DNA of 64,000 nucleotides from Paracoccus sp. N5 (GTDB lineage Bacteria; Pseudomonadota; Alphaproteobacteria; Rhodobacterales; Rhodobacteraceae): assembly GCF_000371965.1 (NCBI RefSeq), contig NZ_AQUO01000002.1, forward strand, positions 388,001-452,000, given 5' to 3'. The translations under genes and the position numbers were made by a program. The notes under the pieces were generated by a model, which searched no databases, was not told where the DNA came from, and worked only from the letters and a program-made list of their open reading frames with translations. Position 1 is the first letter of the stretch, and every line of letters starts with the position of its first letter. Positions 7,459-15,089 of the stretch are shown in pieces.

Positions 7459-8114
7459 GCGCCTTCGCCCCGCTGCCCGAGCTTTACGTCACCGAGGCGG
7501 CCGCCGAGGGCTTGCGCAACGAGGCGGTGCGGCGGCTGCAATGGCGGCTGACGCCCGGGCAGCTGCGCGATCTGGGCCTGCTGATGGACGGCGCCATGCT
7601 GCCCTTGCGCGGCTATCTGTCCGCGGCGGATCACGCGGCGGTGCTGGCGGGCGGGCGGCTGGCCTCGGGCGCGCTCTGGCCGCTGGCGCTGGTGCTGGAG
7701 GTCTCGGACGCATTCGCCCATGACCTGGAGACCGGCGAGGACATCGCGCTCTGCGGCCCGGACGGGGCGGTGCTGGCGATGATGTCGGTCACGGACCGCT
7801 GGGGCGCCGGGCCGGTGCGGCTGGGCGGGCGCGTCAAGGGGCTGGCGCCGGTGCCGGGACGCGACGGCGCGCTGACGCCGAATGCGCTGCGGGCGCGATT
7901 CCGTGACGCCGGCGCGGGCCGGGTGGTGGCGGAACTGGGCGAGGGCGTGGTGCTGCGCCCCGATGCGGGCGCGGCACTGGCGCTGCCGATTGCCGGCGCG
8001 GCCGCCTGGCAGGCGATCGCTGCGCGCAACCATGGCGCCACGCATCTGGCGACCGGCGGCGATGCGGCGCTGCGGGCCCTGGCGGTCGAGGTCGGGCTGG
8101 AACCGCTGGGCTAG
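7455..8114 (+). CDS. ATP-sulfurylase N-terminal-like protein lacking the QxRNP active site
   Basis: A 219-residue protein whose first ~150 residues follow the PUA-like domain of bacterial sulfate adenylyltransferase. Examples are PELYVTEAAAEGLRNEA, LTPGQLRDLGLLMDGAMLPL, the RLASGALWPLALVLEVSDAF block and VLAMMSVTDRWGAG. Where true enzymes continue with an R-R-V-V-A-F-Q-T-R-N-P-x-H-R-A-H stretch, this one reads GRVVAELGEGVVLRP, so the sulfate/ATP-binding QxRNP and HxxH motifs are missing. A remnant of the next block (RNHGATHLATGGD) follows. It starts with GTG/ATG overlap inside trxB's end. Catalysis as ATP sulfurylase looks impossible; a regulatory, binding or redox-linked role is open. Confidence 0.7.
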   Translation: MSAFAPLPELYVTEAAAEGLRNEAVRRLQWRLTPGQLRDLGLLMDGAMLPLRGYLSAADHAAVLAGGRLASGALWPLALVLEVSDAFAHDLETGEDIALCGPDGAVLAMMSVTDRWGAGPVRLGGRVKGLAPVPGRDGALTPNALRARFRDAGAGRVVAELGEGVVLRPDAGAALALPIAGAAAWQAIAARNHGATHLATGGDAALRALAVEVGLEPLG

Positions 8115-8185
8115 CGCGCGCGCGCCCCGCGTTGACCGGGGCCGGGGCATCGCCTATCGCTGTGGCCAGCAACATGAGAGCGCCG

Positions 8186-8965
8186 ATGACCGAGCCCGTC
8201 CTGATCCTGACCATGAAATGGGGCACCCTCTACGGGGCCGAGGACGTGAACCGGCTGGCGCGGCAGGTGCGCCGCCACTTGGCGCGGCCGCATCGCTTCA
8301 TCTGCTTCACCGACGATGCGCAGGGCATCGATCCGGGCGTCGAGGCGCTACCCCTGCCGGAACTGGGCCTGCCGCCCGGCCATGGCGACACGCGCTGGCG
8401 CAAGCTCGCGCTGTTCCGCCGCGACCTGGGCGGATTCGCGGGGGCGACGGCGCTGTTTCTGGACCTGGACCTGGTGGTGGTGGACGATCTGGCGCCCTTT
8501 TTCGATCTGCCGGGCGATTTCTTCATCATCCGCGATGACGACCTGTTCCGGCCGAAGCCGCTGCGCAAGGTGAACCCGGCGCGCGACCGCTTCCTGCATT
8601 CGGTCGGCAATTCCTCGGTCTTTCGCTATGAGGTGGGGGCGCATGGCTATATCCTCGACGCCTATCTGGCCGATCCCAAGGCGGCGACGGCGCATTACGA
8701 GATCAGCCAGCAGTTCCAGAGCGCGCAGCTGGCGGCGCATGGCAAGCTGCATTACTGGCCCCGCGGCTGGTGCGTCAGCTTCAAGAACGACTGCGTGCCG
8801 CGCAACCTGCTGAGCTATCTGTCCGATCCGAAGCTGCCCGAGGGGGCGAAGATCGTGCTGTTCGCCGGCGCGCCGAAGATGGAGGACGTCTTTGCCGGGC
8901 GCGGGCACAAATGGTATCGCCGCATCGGCAATATCGACTGGCTGCGCCGGGCCTGGCAGGGATGA
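8186..8965 (+). CDS. Putative glycosyltransferase (GT-A fold, DLD motif)
   Basis: About 259 residues, beginning MTEPVLILTMKWGTLYGAED. The pattern TRWRKLALFRRDLGGF followed by ALFLDLDLVVVDDL is the nucleotide-sugar and metal-binding (DxD-like) region of GT-A glycosyltransferases; ending in HKWYRRIGNIDWLRRAWQG. I chose the ATG at 8186 (GAGAG upstream) over two earlier in-frame candidates at 8132 and 8174. The stop overlaps the next glycosyltransferase gene by ATGA. Acceptor and sugar are unknown; the pair may decorate a surface polysaccharide. Confidence 0.7.
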   Translation: MTEPVLILTMKWGTLYGAEDVNRLARQVRRHLARPHRFICFTDDAQGIDPGVEALPLPELGLPPGHGDTRWRKLALFRRDLGGFAGATALFLDLDLVVVDDLAPFFDLPGDFFIIRDDDLFRPKPLRKVNPARDRFLHSVGNSSVFRYEVGAHGYILDAYLADPKAATAHYEISQQFQSAQLAAHGKLHYWPRGWCVSFKNDCVPRNLLSYLSDPKLPEGAKIVLFAGAPKMEDVFAGRGHKWYRRIGNIDWLRRAWQG

Positions 8966-9768
8966 TCGCGGATGCCTTCCGGCGCCTGAAACAGGCTCGG
9001 CGCATCAGGGCGGCCGAGGCCGAGATCCTGGCCCGGCGCAGCACTCCGCGGCCGCACGGGCTGGACGCGCCGCTGGTCGTCAGCCTGACCAGCTATCCCG
9101 CGCGCTTCGCGGCGCTGGAACTGGTGCTGCGCTCGATCCTGACGCAGAGCGTGGCGGCGGATCGGGTGATCCTGTGGCTGGACGCGGGCGACGAGGACCG
9201 GCTGCCGCCCGGCATCCGCGACCTGGGAGTGGAAACCCGGATCTGCCCGAACTGGCGCAGCTACAAGAAGATCGTGCCGGCCCTGGCAGAGGCGCCCGAT
9301 GCCTATATCGTCACCGCCGACGACGATGTGCATTACCGCGCCGACTGGCTGGAGGGGCTGGTCGCGCGGGCCGGGGCGGGCGTGGTCTGCCACCGCGCGC
9401 ACCGGGTGCTGCTGCGGGACGGCCGCCCGGCGCCCTATGGCGACTGGCAGCGCAATATCGGCGCGCCCGAGGCCGGGCCGCTGGTGTTTCCGACCGGGGT
9501 CGGCGGCGTGCTCTATGCGCCGGGCGTGTTCCATCCCGATGTGACCGATGCCGGGCTGTTCCAGCGGCTGGCGCCCTCGGCCGATGATGTCTGGCTGTAT
9601 TGGATGCACCGGCTGCGCGGCTCGCGGCCGGAAAAGATCGGCGGGCGCTATCGCATCCTGGAATGGCCGGGCTCGCAGACGCAGAACCTGCGCGCCGGCA
9701 ACCTGGCGGGCGACGGCAACGACCGCGCCGTCGCCGCCATGCTGGCGCATTACGGCTTTCCGGGCTGA
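8962..9768 (+). CDS. Putative glycosyltransferase, family 2-like
   Basis: A 268-residue protein with VVSLTSYPARFAALELVLRS near the N-terminus, RVILWLDAGDED, NWRSYKKIVPAL and then AYIVTADDDVHYRADWLEGL, a DDD metal-binding motif of GT-A enzymes. PTGVGGVLYAPGVFHPDV and APSADDVWLYWMHRLRG form the acceptor side. The start overlaps the previous gene's stop (ATGA), so the two enzymes are translated together and may act on one glycan. No export or polymerase gene is nearby. Confidence 0.72.
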   Translation: MIADAFRRLKQARRIRAAEAEILARRSTPRPHGLDAPLVVSLTSYPARFAALELVLRSILTQSVAADRVILWLDAGDEDRLPPGIRDLGVETRICPNWRSYKKIVPALAEAPDAYIVTADDDVHYRADWLEGLVARAGAGVVCHRAHRVLLRDGRPAPYGDWQRNIGAPEAGPLVFPTGVGGVLYAPGVFHPDVTDAGLFQRLAPSADDVWLYWMHRLRGSRPEKIGGRYRILEWPGSQTQNLRAGNLAGDGNDRAVAAMLAHYGFPG

Positions 9769-9775
9769 GCCGCGC

Positions 9776-10504
9776 CTAGACCAGCTGCTTGTGGGTCAGC
9801 CGGCCCGGGTCCAGCACCCGGATCATGCCGCGCCCCATCTCGATGATGCGCTGATCGCGCAGCTGCGCCAGCGTGCGGTTCACCGTCTGGCGCGTGCAGC
9901 CGGCCAGCAGCGCGATCTGCGACTGGCTGACGTGGACCTCGGCCCGGTCGCTGCTGAGCCGCAAGAGATGCAGGCAGATGCGCGCCTCGGCCGGGTAGAA
10001 CTGGGCGATGGCGTGCAGCCGGTTGTCGCGCACCAGCCGGCCATGCAGGATGGCGGCGAAATTCTTCAGCAGCCGCTGGGCCGAGACATATTTCATCAGC
10101 AGCGCCTCGTTGAAGATCAGCAGCTTGCTGTCCGGCAGCGCGCGGCAGCTCGCGGCGCAGGTCTTGCCCGAGAACAGCTCGACCTCGCCCATCACCTCGC
10201 CCGGGCCCGCGACATGGGCGAGCACGGTGTTGCCGTTCACGTCGACGAAGGTGACTTCGACCCGACCCTCGACGATCAGGAAGGCGGCATAGGCCTCTTC
10301 GCCCTGGCGCAGGATCTCGGCCCCCTGCGGATAGGCGCGCGGCGTGCATTCGGCATAGAAGGCGCGGCGGCGTTCCGGGGATATGCCGTCCAGCAGGTCG
10401 GGCAGCAGGGTGTCCCAGCGCGCATAGGGAAACCAGGGCAGGCCGTGATGCGGATCGCGGGCGATCCCGGGACCGCGCGAGGTCTTGCCTGTCGTCTCCT
10501 GCAA
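9776..10504 (-). CDS. Crp/Fnr-family transcriptional regulator
   Basis: A cyclic-nucleotide-binding-type sensor domain (YPQGAEILRQGEEAYAAFLI, GNTVLAHVAGPGEVMGEVEL) is followed by a long dimer helix and a C-terminal winged helix with SQSQIALLAGCTRQTVNRTL as recognition helix. There are no N-terminal cysteine clusters, so it is not an oxygen-sensing FNR; the effector is unknown. I propose the TTG at 10,502-10,504, seven bases after GGAGG, giving 242 residues; no well-placed ATG exists near the expected start. A hairpin with a T-tract lies just upstream at 10,575-10,596 and probably ends transcription arriving from the hsp20 side. Confidence 0.85.
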   Translation of the reverse strand: MQETTGKTSRGPGIARDPHHGLPWFPYARWDTLLPDLLDGISPERRRAFYAECTPRAYPQGAEILRQGEEAYAAFLIVEGRVEVTFVDVNGNTVLAHVAGPGEVMGEVELFSGKTCAASCRALPDSKLLIFNEALLMKYVSAQRLLKNFAAILHGRLVRDNRLHAIAQFYPAEARICLHLLRLSSDRAEVHVSQSQIALLAGCTRQTVNRTLAQLRDQRIIEMGRGMIRVLDPGRLTHKQLV

Positions 10505-10555
10505 AACGGCGCCTCCCCGACCCAGCCTTTGGTGATGGTAGGGATAGATCGCACA

Positions 10556-10607
10556 AGACCGGCCTGAAAGGAACAAAAAACCCGCAGCAATGCGGGCAGG
10601 CCGGTCT
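10556..10607 (-). terminator. Intrinsic terminator inside a larger inverted repeat
   Basis: Read on the minus strand, CCCGCA-TTGC-TGCGGG (10,596-10,581) is followed by TTTTTTG, a textbook rho-independent terminator. It is enclosed by a second perfect inverted repeat, AGACCGGCCTG/CAGGCCGGTCT (10,556-10,566 and 10,597-10,607). A further GGGGATCC/GGATCCCC pair lies at 10,616-10,623 and 10,652-10,659. It would end transcripts coming from hsp20-DUF1150, or a separate small RNA. Confidence 0.7.
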
Positions 10608-10720
10608 ACGCGCCAGGGGATCCGCACTCATGACCCGACGCAAACGATAATGGATCCCCAGACGTGTCTTCTGATTTAGCGGATTTCAGCCGGAATTGTG
10701 TCACCTACCGGACATTCGCT

Positions 10721-10753
10721 GCGGAAAAATTCATCGACCGTCAATTTCTCCGC
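10721..10753. repeat. Inverted repeat after the DUF1150 gene
   Basis: GCGGAAAAATT (10,721-10,731) and AATTTCTCCGC (10,743-10,753) pair with one mismatch around an 11-base loop, starting 13 bp past the DUF1150 stop codon. There is no clear T-tract, so it is more likely an mRNA-stabilising 3' hairpin than a terminator. Confidence 0.45.
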
Positions 10754-10765
10754 ACCGCAAGGGGG

Positions 10766-11002
10766 TCAGTGGACGCTGACCGGCGTCAACTCGTTCTGGC
10801 GCGCCAGCATGAAGGCCAGGCTGCGGTCCTTGACCAGGGCCAGCCGCTCGCCGTCGATGCCATGCACGGCATAGAGCGCATCGACGCCGGGCACCTGGCG
10901 GCGCACCTCGTCGGGCAGCGTGTCCATGGCCACGCGGCGGATGTAGACGGTATTGCCGGTGCTGTCGTTCAGCGCCGATCCGAAATCGAATTTCTCGTTC
11001 AT
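10766..11002 (-). CDS. DUF1150 family protein
   Basis: A 78-residue protein (MNEKFDFGSALNDSTGNTVY ... ELTPVSVH). DUF1150 proteins are short, soluble and almost always encoded directly after a small heat-shock protein gene in Rhodobacterales and Rhizobiales, as here, 13 bp downstream of hsp20. The likely role is with the chaperone, but no activity is known. AGGGGATCGCCC precedes the ATG at 11,000-11,002 and acts as its ribosome-binding site. Confidence 0.85.
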   Translation of the reverse strand: MNEKFDFGSALNDSTGNTVYIRRVAMDTLPDEVRRQVPGVDALYAVHGIDGERLALVKDRSLAFMLARQNELTPVSVH

Positions 11003-11015
11003 GGGCGATCCCCTT

Positions 11016-11426
11016 TCACTTGCGGCTGATCGGTATGGTCTGGACGATGCTGTCGGGCACCGCGCGGCGCAGGTCTATGTCCAGGAGCCCGTTTTCCAGC
11101 CGGGCCGCCACCACCTCGACGCCATCGGCCAGCACGAAGCTGCGCTGGAAGGCGCGGGCGGCGATGCCCCGGTGCAGGAACACCCGCTCATCCTCGGGCT
11201 CGGCCTGGCGGCCGCGAATCACCAGCTGGCGATCCTCGAGCGTAATGGCCAGGTCGTCCTCGGAAAAACCGGCGACGGCCAGGGTGATGCGGAAGCCGTT
11301 CGGCCCCTGGTGTTCGATATTGTAGGGCGGATAGCCCTCGGCGCCCTTGGCGGCGCGTTCGGCCAGCCGCTCCAACTGGTCGAACCCCAGCAGGAACGGA
11401 TGAGCGGCCAGACTGATCTTGGTCAT
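11016..11426 (-). CDS. hsp20: Hsp20/alpha-crystallin small heat-shock protein
   Basis: ATP-independent holdase chaperone that keeps unfolding proteins soluble. The 136-residue protein has an N-terminal arm (HPFLLGFDQLERLAERA), the alpha-crystallin domain from about residue 35 (YNIEHQGPNGFRITLAVAGF, then QLVIRGRQAE) and the conserved A-x-x-x-n-G-L-L end as ARLENGLLDIDL. A C-terminal I-x-I (IPI) motif, used for oligomer assembly, is present. It leads an operon with DUF1150. A sigma-32-like promoter is proposed about 65-95 bp upstream. Confidence 0.92.
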   Translation of the reverse strand: MTKISLAAHPFLLGFDQLERLAERAAKGAEGYPPYNIEHQGPNGFRITLAVAGFSEDDLAITLEDRQLVIRGRQAEPEDERVFLHRGIAARAFQRSFVLADGVEVVAARLENGLLDIDLRRAVPDSIVQTIPISRK

Positions 11427-11490
11427 TCGCCAAGCCCTTTACATCAAAGCGACTGTCGGCCGGACCCCGGAACGGCGATCCGGCAGGACC

Positions 11491-11520
11491 AATATGTGAA
11501 CGCGGCGGGCCCTCCGCAAG
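11491..11520 (-). promoter_or_regulatory. Possible sigma-32 promoter of hsp20
   Basis: On the minus strand CTTGCG (11,520-11,515) is followed after 18 bp by CATATT (11,496-11,491), inside CACATATTGG. This roughly fits the alphaproteobacterial RpoH pattern of a CTTG -35 element and a C-rich/AT -10. The -10 is a weak match, so this is tentative. Confidence 0.35.
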
Positions 11521-11611
11521 GGGCGGCGCCCGCGTTAACCCAGATTGGCAAAGCCATTAACACCGCGGTATCGGTGCGTTATAACCAATCGAGTCCAGCC
11601 CGAGGCCCGAC

Positions 11612-11830
11612 ATGAACGCCCAACACGAGATGTCCCACGAAGAGATCGCGCGCGCCCGGCTCGAGGTGCTTCGTCGCGAACATCGCGACCTGGACGAGGC
11701 CATCGCCGCGCTGGTCAGCCAGTCGCTGACCCATTCGCTGACGCTGCAGCGGCTGAAGAAGCAGAAGCTGGTGCTGAAGGACCGCATCGCCCGGCTCGAG
11801 GACGAGCTGACCCCCGACATCATCGCCTGA
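11612..11830 (+). CDS. YdcH family (DUF465) small coiled-coil protein
   Basis: A 72-residue, highly charged helical protein. The DUF465 hallmark H-x-x-L-d-x-x-I is seen in REHRDLDEAIAAL, and LQRLKKQKLVLKDRIARLED is the conserved second helix that forms a helical hairpin. Function is unknown across the family. It stands 49 bp before purE and is read in the same direction. Confidence 0.82.
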   Translation: MNAQHEMSHEEIARARLEVLRREHRDLDEAIAALVSQSLTHSLTLQRLKKQKLVLKDRIARLEDELTPDIIA

Positions 11831-11878
11831 TTGCATCCCGGCCCTGCCCGCGCTAGGGCGGGAAAAAAGGGGGCGATG

Positions 11879-12364
11879 ATGGAAAAACCCGTCGGAATCA
11901 TCATGGGCAGCCAGTCCGACTGGCCCACCATGCGCGAGGCGGCCGCGATCCTGGACGAGTTGGGCATCGGCTACGAGGCGCGTATCGTCAGCGCCCATCG
12001 CACGCCCGACCGGCTGTGGGATTACGGCAAGACGGCGGTGGCGCGCGGCCTGCGGGTCATCATCGCCGGCGCCGGCGGGGCCGCGCATCTGCCGGGCATG
12101 ATGGCCAGCAAGACGCGGGTGCCGGTGATCGGCGTGCCGGTGCAGACTAGGGCGCTGTCCGGCGTCGATTCGCTTTATTCCATCCTGCAGATGCCCAAGG
12201 GCTATCCGGTCGCGACCATGGCGATCGGCGCCGCCGGCGCGGCCAATGCCGGGCTGATGGCGGCGGGCATCCTGGCGCTCTCGGACCCCGATCTGGCGGC
12301 GCGGCTGGAGGCCTGGCGCCAGGCGCTGAGCGATTCCATCCCCGAGGAGCCGAAAGATGAGTGA
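11879..12364 (+). CDS. purE: N5-carboxyaminoimidazole ribonucleotide mutase PurE
   Basis: Cytoplasmic class I PurE; moves the carboxyl group of N5-CAIR to give CAIR in de novo purine synthesis. The 161-residue protein begins MEKPVGIIMGSQSDWPTM and has VSAHRTPDRLWDY and IIAGAGGAAHLPGM, the substrate- and phosphate-binding motifs of the family. Of two adjacent ATGs (11,876 and 11,879) the second lies better spaced from the AAGGGGG ribosome-binding site. The 3' end overlaps purK by 8 bp, so the two pathway enzymes are coupled. Confidence 0.94.
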   Translation: MEKPVGIIMGSQSDWPTMREAAAILDELGIGYEARIVSAHRTPDRLWDYGKTAVARGLRVIIAGAGGAAHLPGMMASKTRVPVIGVPVQTRALSGVDSLYSILQMPKGYPVATMAIGAAGAANAGLMAAGILALSDPDLAARLEAWRQALSDSIPEEPKDE

Positions 12365-13400
12365 GCTGCCGCAAGGATCGGTGATCGGCATCCTGGGCGG
12401 CGGGCAGCTGGGGCGGATGCTGTCCGTCGCGGCCAGTCGCCTGGGCTATCGCTGCCATGTCTACGAGCCGGGCGCGGCCCCCGCCGGCGACGTGGCCCAT
12501 GCCGTGACGAATGCGCCCTATGAGGACGCGGCGGCGCTGCGGGCATTCGCCGGCGCGGTCGATGTCATCACCTATGAATTCGAGAATGTGCCGACCTCGG
12601 CGCTGGATCTGCTGGAATCGCTGCGCCCGATCCGGCCCAATCGCCGGGCGCTGGCGGTGTCGCAGGACCGGCTGACCGAGAAGGATTTCCTGGCGGGCAT
12701 CGGCCTGCGCACCGCGCCCTATCGCAATGTGGAAACCGAGGCCGACCTGCCCGCCGCGCTGGCGGCCCTGGGCGCGCCCGCGATCCTGAAGACCCGGCGC
12801 ATGGGCTATGACGGCAAGGGCCAGATCCGGTTTTCGGATGCGGGCCAGCGCGACTGGACCGGGGCGCCTTCGGTGCTGGAGGGGTTCGTGGATTTCTCGG
12901 CCGAGATCAGCGTCATCGTCGCGCGCGGCGCGGACGGCCAGGTCGCAGCCTATGATCCAGGCCTGAACCTGCATCGCGAGGGCATCCTGCGCACCACCAC
13001 CGTGCCCTGCGGCCTGCCGGCGCGCCTGCTGACCGATGCGGTGCTGATGGCGGCCAAGATCGTCAATGCGCTGGACTATGTCGGCGTCATGGGGGTCGAG
13101 CTGTTCGTGACGCCGCAAGGCTTGGTGGTGAACGAGATCGCGCCGCGGGTGCATAACTCGGGGCACTGGACCCAGGCGGGCTGCGCCGTGGACCAGTTCG
13201 AGCAGCATATCCGTGCCGTTGCCGGCCTGCCGCTGGGCGACGGCCAGCGTTACGCCGATGTCGAGATGGAGAACCTGATCGGCGACGACATCCTGCGCCT
13301 GCCCGAGCTCTTGCGCCGCCCGCGCACGCAGCTGCATCTTTATGGCAAGGGCGAGGCGCGTCCCGGCCGCAAGATGGGCCACGTCAACCGGGTGCTCTAG
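12357..13400 (+). CDS. purK: N5-carboxyaminoimidazole ribonucleotide synthase PurK
   Basis: ATP-grasp enzyme that makes N5-CAIR from AIR, bicarbonate and ATP, the step before PurE. The 347-residue product starts MSELPQGSVIGILGGGQLGR and has VITYEFENVPT, ILKTRRMGYDGKGQ (ATP-binding), the VLEGFVDFSAEISVI block and VVNEIAPRVHNSGHWT (metal-binding). All are diagnostic. Its ATG lies within the last codons of purE. The stop codon overlaps the convergent cobC-like gene by 4 bp. Confidence 0.95.
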   Translation: MSELPQGSVIGILGGGQLGRMLSVAASRLGYRCHVYEPGAAPAGDVAHAVTNAPYEDAAALRAFAGAVDVITYEFENVPTSALDLLESLRPIRPNRRALAVSQDRLTEKDFLAGIGLRTAPYRNVETEADLPAALAALGAPAILKTRRMGYDGKGQIRFSDAGQRDWTGAPSVLEGFVDFSAEISVIVARGADGQVAAYDPGLNLHREGILRTTTVPCGLPARLLTDAVLMAAKIVNALDYVGVMGVELFVTPQGLVVNEIAPRVHNSGHWTQAGCAVDQFEQHIRAVAGLPLGDGQRYADVEMENLIGDDILRLPELLRRPRTQLHLYGKGEARPGRKMGHVNRVL

Positions 13401-14347
13401 AGCGCCCGCGCCACGCGGTCGAATTCCTCGCGGTCGCCGGGGATGCCAAGGCGGATCCAGTGCGGATGCCAGGGAAAGATCCGGCTCCAGATCCCGGCGC
13501 GGGCCAGCCGGCCCTGCGCCGCCGTGGCGTCGGGCGTCCGGTAGAGCCGGAACAGATGCGTGCCGCCGACCAGCGGCCAGTGCGGCGTCACGATCTGGTC
13601 GAGATGCAGCGCCGCCTCGGAAAGCCAGGTCACGGCGTCGGCGTGCCAGGCGTCGTCCGCCAAAGCCTGGGTGCCGATCTGGATCGCCGGGCCCGAGACG
13701 CTCCAGGGTCCGGCGCGCTGCGCCAGCCGGGCCAGCAGTTCGGCCTCGCCCAAGGCGAAGCCCAGCCGCAGCCCGGCCAGGCCCCAGAACTTGCCGAAGG
13801 AGCGCAGCACGGTCACATTCGCCGGCCGCCGGCCTGCCACCGACAGGTCGGGGCGGGCATCGGCAAAGCTTTCGTCCACCACCAGATGCGTGACCATGCC
13901 GGCGATATCGGCGATCTCGGCCGGGGTGAAGCTGCGCCCGTCCGGGTTGTTCGGGTTCACGATCACCGCGAGATCGGCAGCGGCCAGCCGCATGGGGTCG
14001 GTGACCTGCTGCACCTGCCAGCCGGCGGCGGAAAGGCTGGCCGCGTGCTCGTTATAGGTCGGCGACAGCACCGCCGCGCGATGGCCCATCAGCACATGCG
14101 GCAGAAGCTGGATCGCCGCCGAGGCGCCGGCGAGCGCCAGCACCTGATCCGTCGGGCAGCCGAATCGGCCGGCGGCGGCGGCATGCAGCGCGGTCCTGTC
14201 GGCTTGGGTCGGCAGCGCCGTCAGGGCATGGGCGGACAGCGGCCCGGCCGGCCAGGGCCGGCGGTTGATCCCGGTCGAGAGGTCGATCCAGTCGCCTCCG
14301 CCAAAGCGGCCCGCCGCCCGGTCGATGTCGCCGCCATGGTCCCGCAT
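13397..14347 (-). CDS. cobC: Threonine-phosphate decarboxylase, cobalamin synthesis
   Basis: PLP-dependent class I/II aminotransferase-fold enzyme of 316 residues that makes (R)-1-amino-2-propanol phosphate for the nucleotide loop of cobalamin. It begins MRDHGGDIDRAAGRFGGGDW and continues IDLSTGINRRPWP, the usual opening of the family. VIVNPNNPDGRSF, LVVDESFAD and SFGKFWGLAGLRLGF (Schiff-base lysine) follow. The name cobC follows alphaproteobacterial use; the same enzyme is CobD in Salmonella. A partner CobD/CbiB synthase, often adjacent, is not in this window. cobT and cobS, 10 kb away, belong to the same pathway. Confidence 0.85.
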   Translation of the reverse strand: MRDHGGDIDRAAGRFGGGDWIDLSTGINRRPWPAGPLSAHALTALPTQADRTALHAAAAGRFGCPTDQVLALAGASAAIQLLPHVLMGHRAAVLSPTYNEHAASLSAAGWQVQQVTDPMRLAAADLAVIVNPNNPDGRSFTPAEIADIAGMVTHLVVDESFADARPDLSVAGRRPANVTVLRSFGKFWGLAGLRLGFALGEAELLARLAQRAGPWSVSGPAIQIGTQALADDAWHADAVTWLSEAALHLDQIVTPHWPLVGGTHLFRLYRTPDATAAQGRLARAGIWSRIFPWHPHWIRLGIPGDREEFDRVARAL

Positions 14348-14563
14348 CCCTCGCCCTCCCGCCGTTTCCGGCGCCGGTTGAAGCCCGGCCGCGCCCCGCG
14401 GTCAAGCGCCGGACCGGCGCCGGTAACGGAATTTTCGCTTTACACCCTCATGGAACCGCACCACGATATATGGTAGGCGCACCGGGCAAGGCACGCCGGG
14501 TGTAGTCCGGGCCACAAAGGGTTGGGGATAACTCTGACCCGCAGTCAGGCAGGGGGACAGGAC

Positions 14564-15064
14564 ATGGCACAGTTGGATTTCATCCACAGCGAGGACATCC
14601 ATCCCATCGATATCGTCGAGACGGTCGCCGCCCATCACGAATGGGATTTCGACCGGCTGGCCGAGGACCAGATCGCCATGGCGGTCGAGGGGCAATGGCG
14701 CAGCTATTCCATCACCCTGGCCTGGTCGGGGCGGGACGAGGTGCTGCGGCTGATCTGCACCTTCGACATGGACCCGCCGGCCGAGAAGCTGCCGGCGCTT
14801 TACGAGGTCTTGAACCTGGCCAACGACCAGGTCTGGGACGGCGGCTTTACCTTCTGGGCGCCGCAGAAGCTGATGGTCTGGCGTTACGGCCTGGTGCTGT
14901 CCGGCGAGGCCATCGCGCTGCCGTCGCAGATCGACCAGATGATCCGCAACGCGGTCGAGAATGCCGAGCGCTTCTATCCCTGTTTCCAGCTGGCCTGCTG
15001 GGGCGATGCCTCGCCCGAGGCGGCCATGGACATCGCCCTGTCCGAGGCCTACGGTCGCGCCTGA
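14564..15064 (+). CDS. YbjN domain-containing protein
   Basis: A 166-residue soluble acidic protein starting MAQLDFIHSEDIHPIDIVET. It has HEWDFDRLAEDQIAMAVEGQ, LRLICTFDMDPPAEKLPALY, NLANDQVWDGGFTFW and RYGLVLSG, the pattern of the YbjN superfamily (fold like type III secretion chaperones). Function is unknown; E. coli YbjN affects motility and stress responses. The ATG at 14,564 has AGGGGG upstream; an earlier in-frame codon lacks such a site. It is followed by proC after 25 bp, same direction, a linkage I believe recurrent in this order. Confidence 0.78.
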   Translation: MAQLDFIHSEDIHPIDIVETVAAHHEWDFDRLAEDQIAMAVEGQWRSYSITLAWSGRDEVLRLICTFDMDPPAEKLPALYEVLNLANDQVWDGGFTFWAPQKLMVWRYGLVLSGEAIALPSQIDQMIRNAVENAERFYPCFQLACWGDASPEAAMDIALSEAYGRA

Positions 15065-15089
15065 TTTTCGCCGCGAGGCGCGGGCAGGC

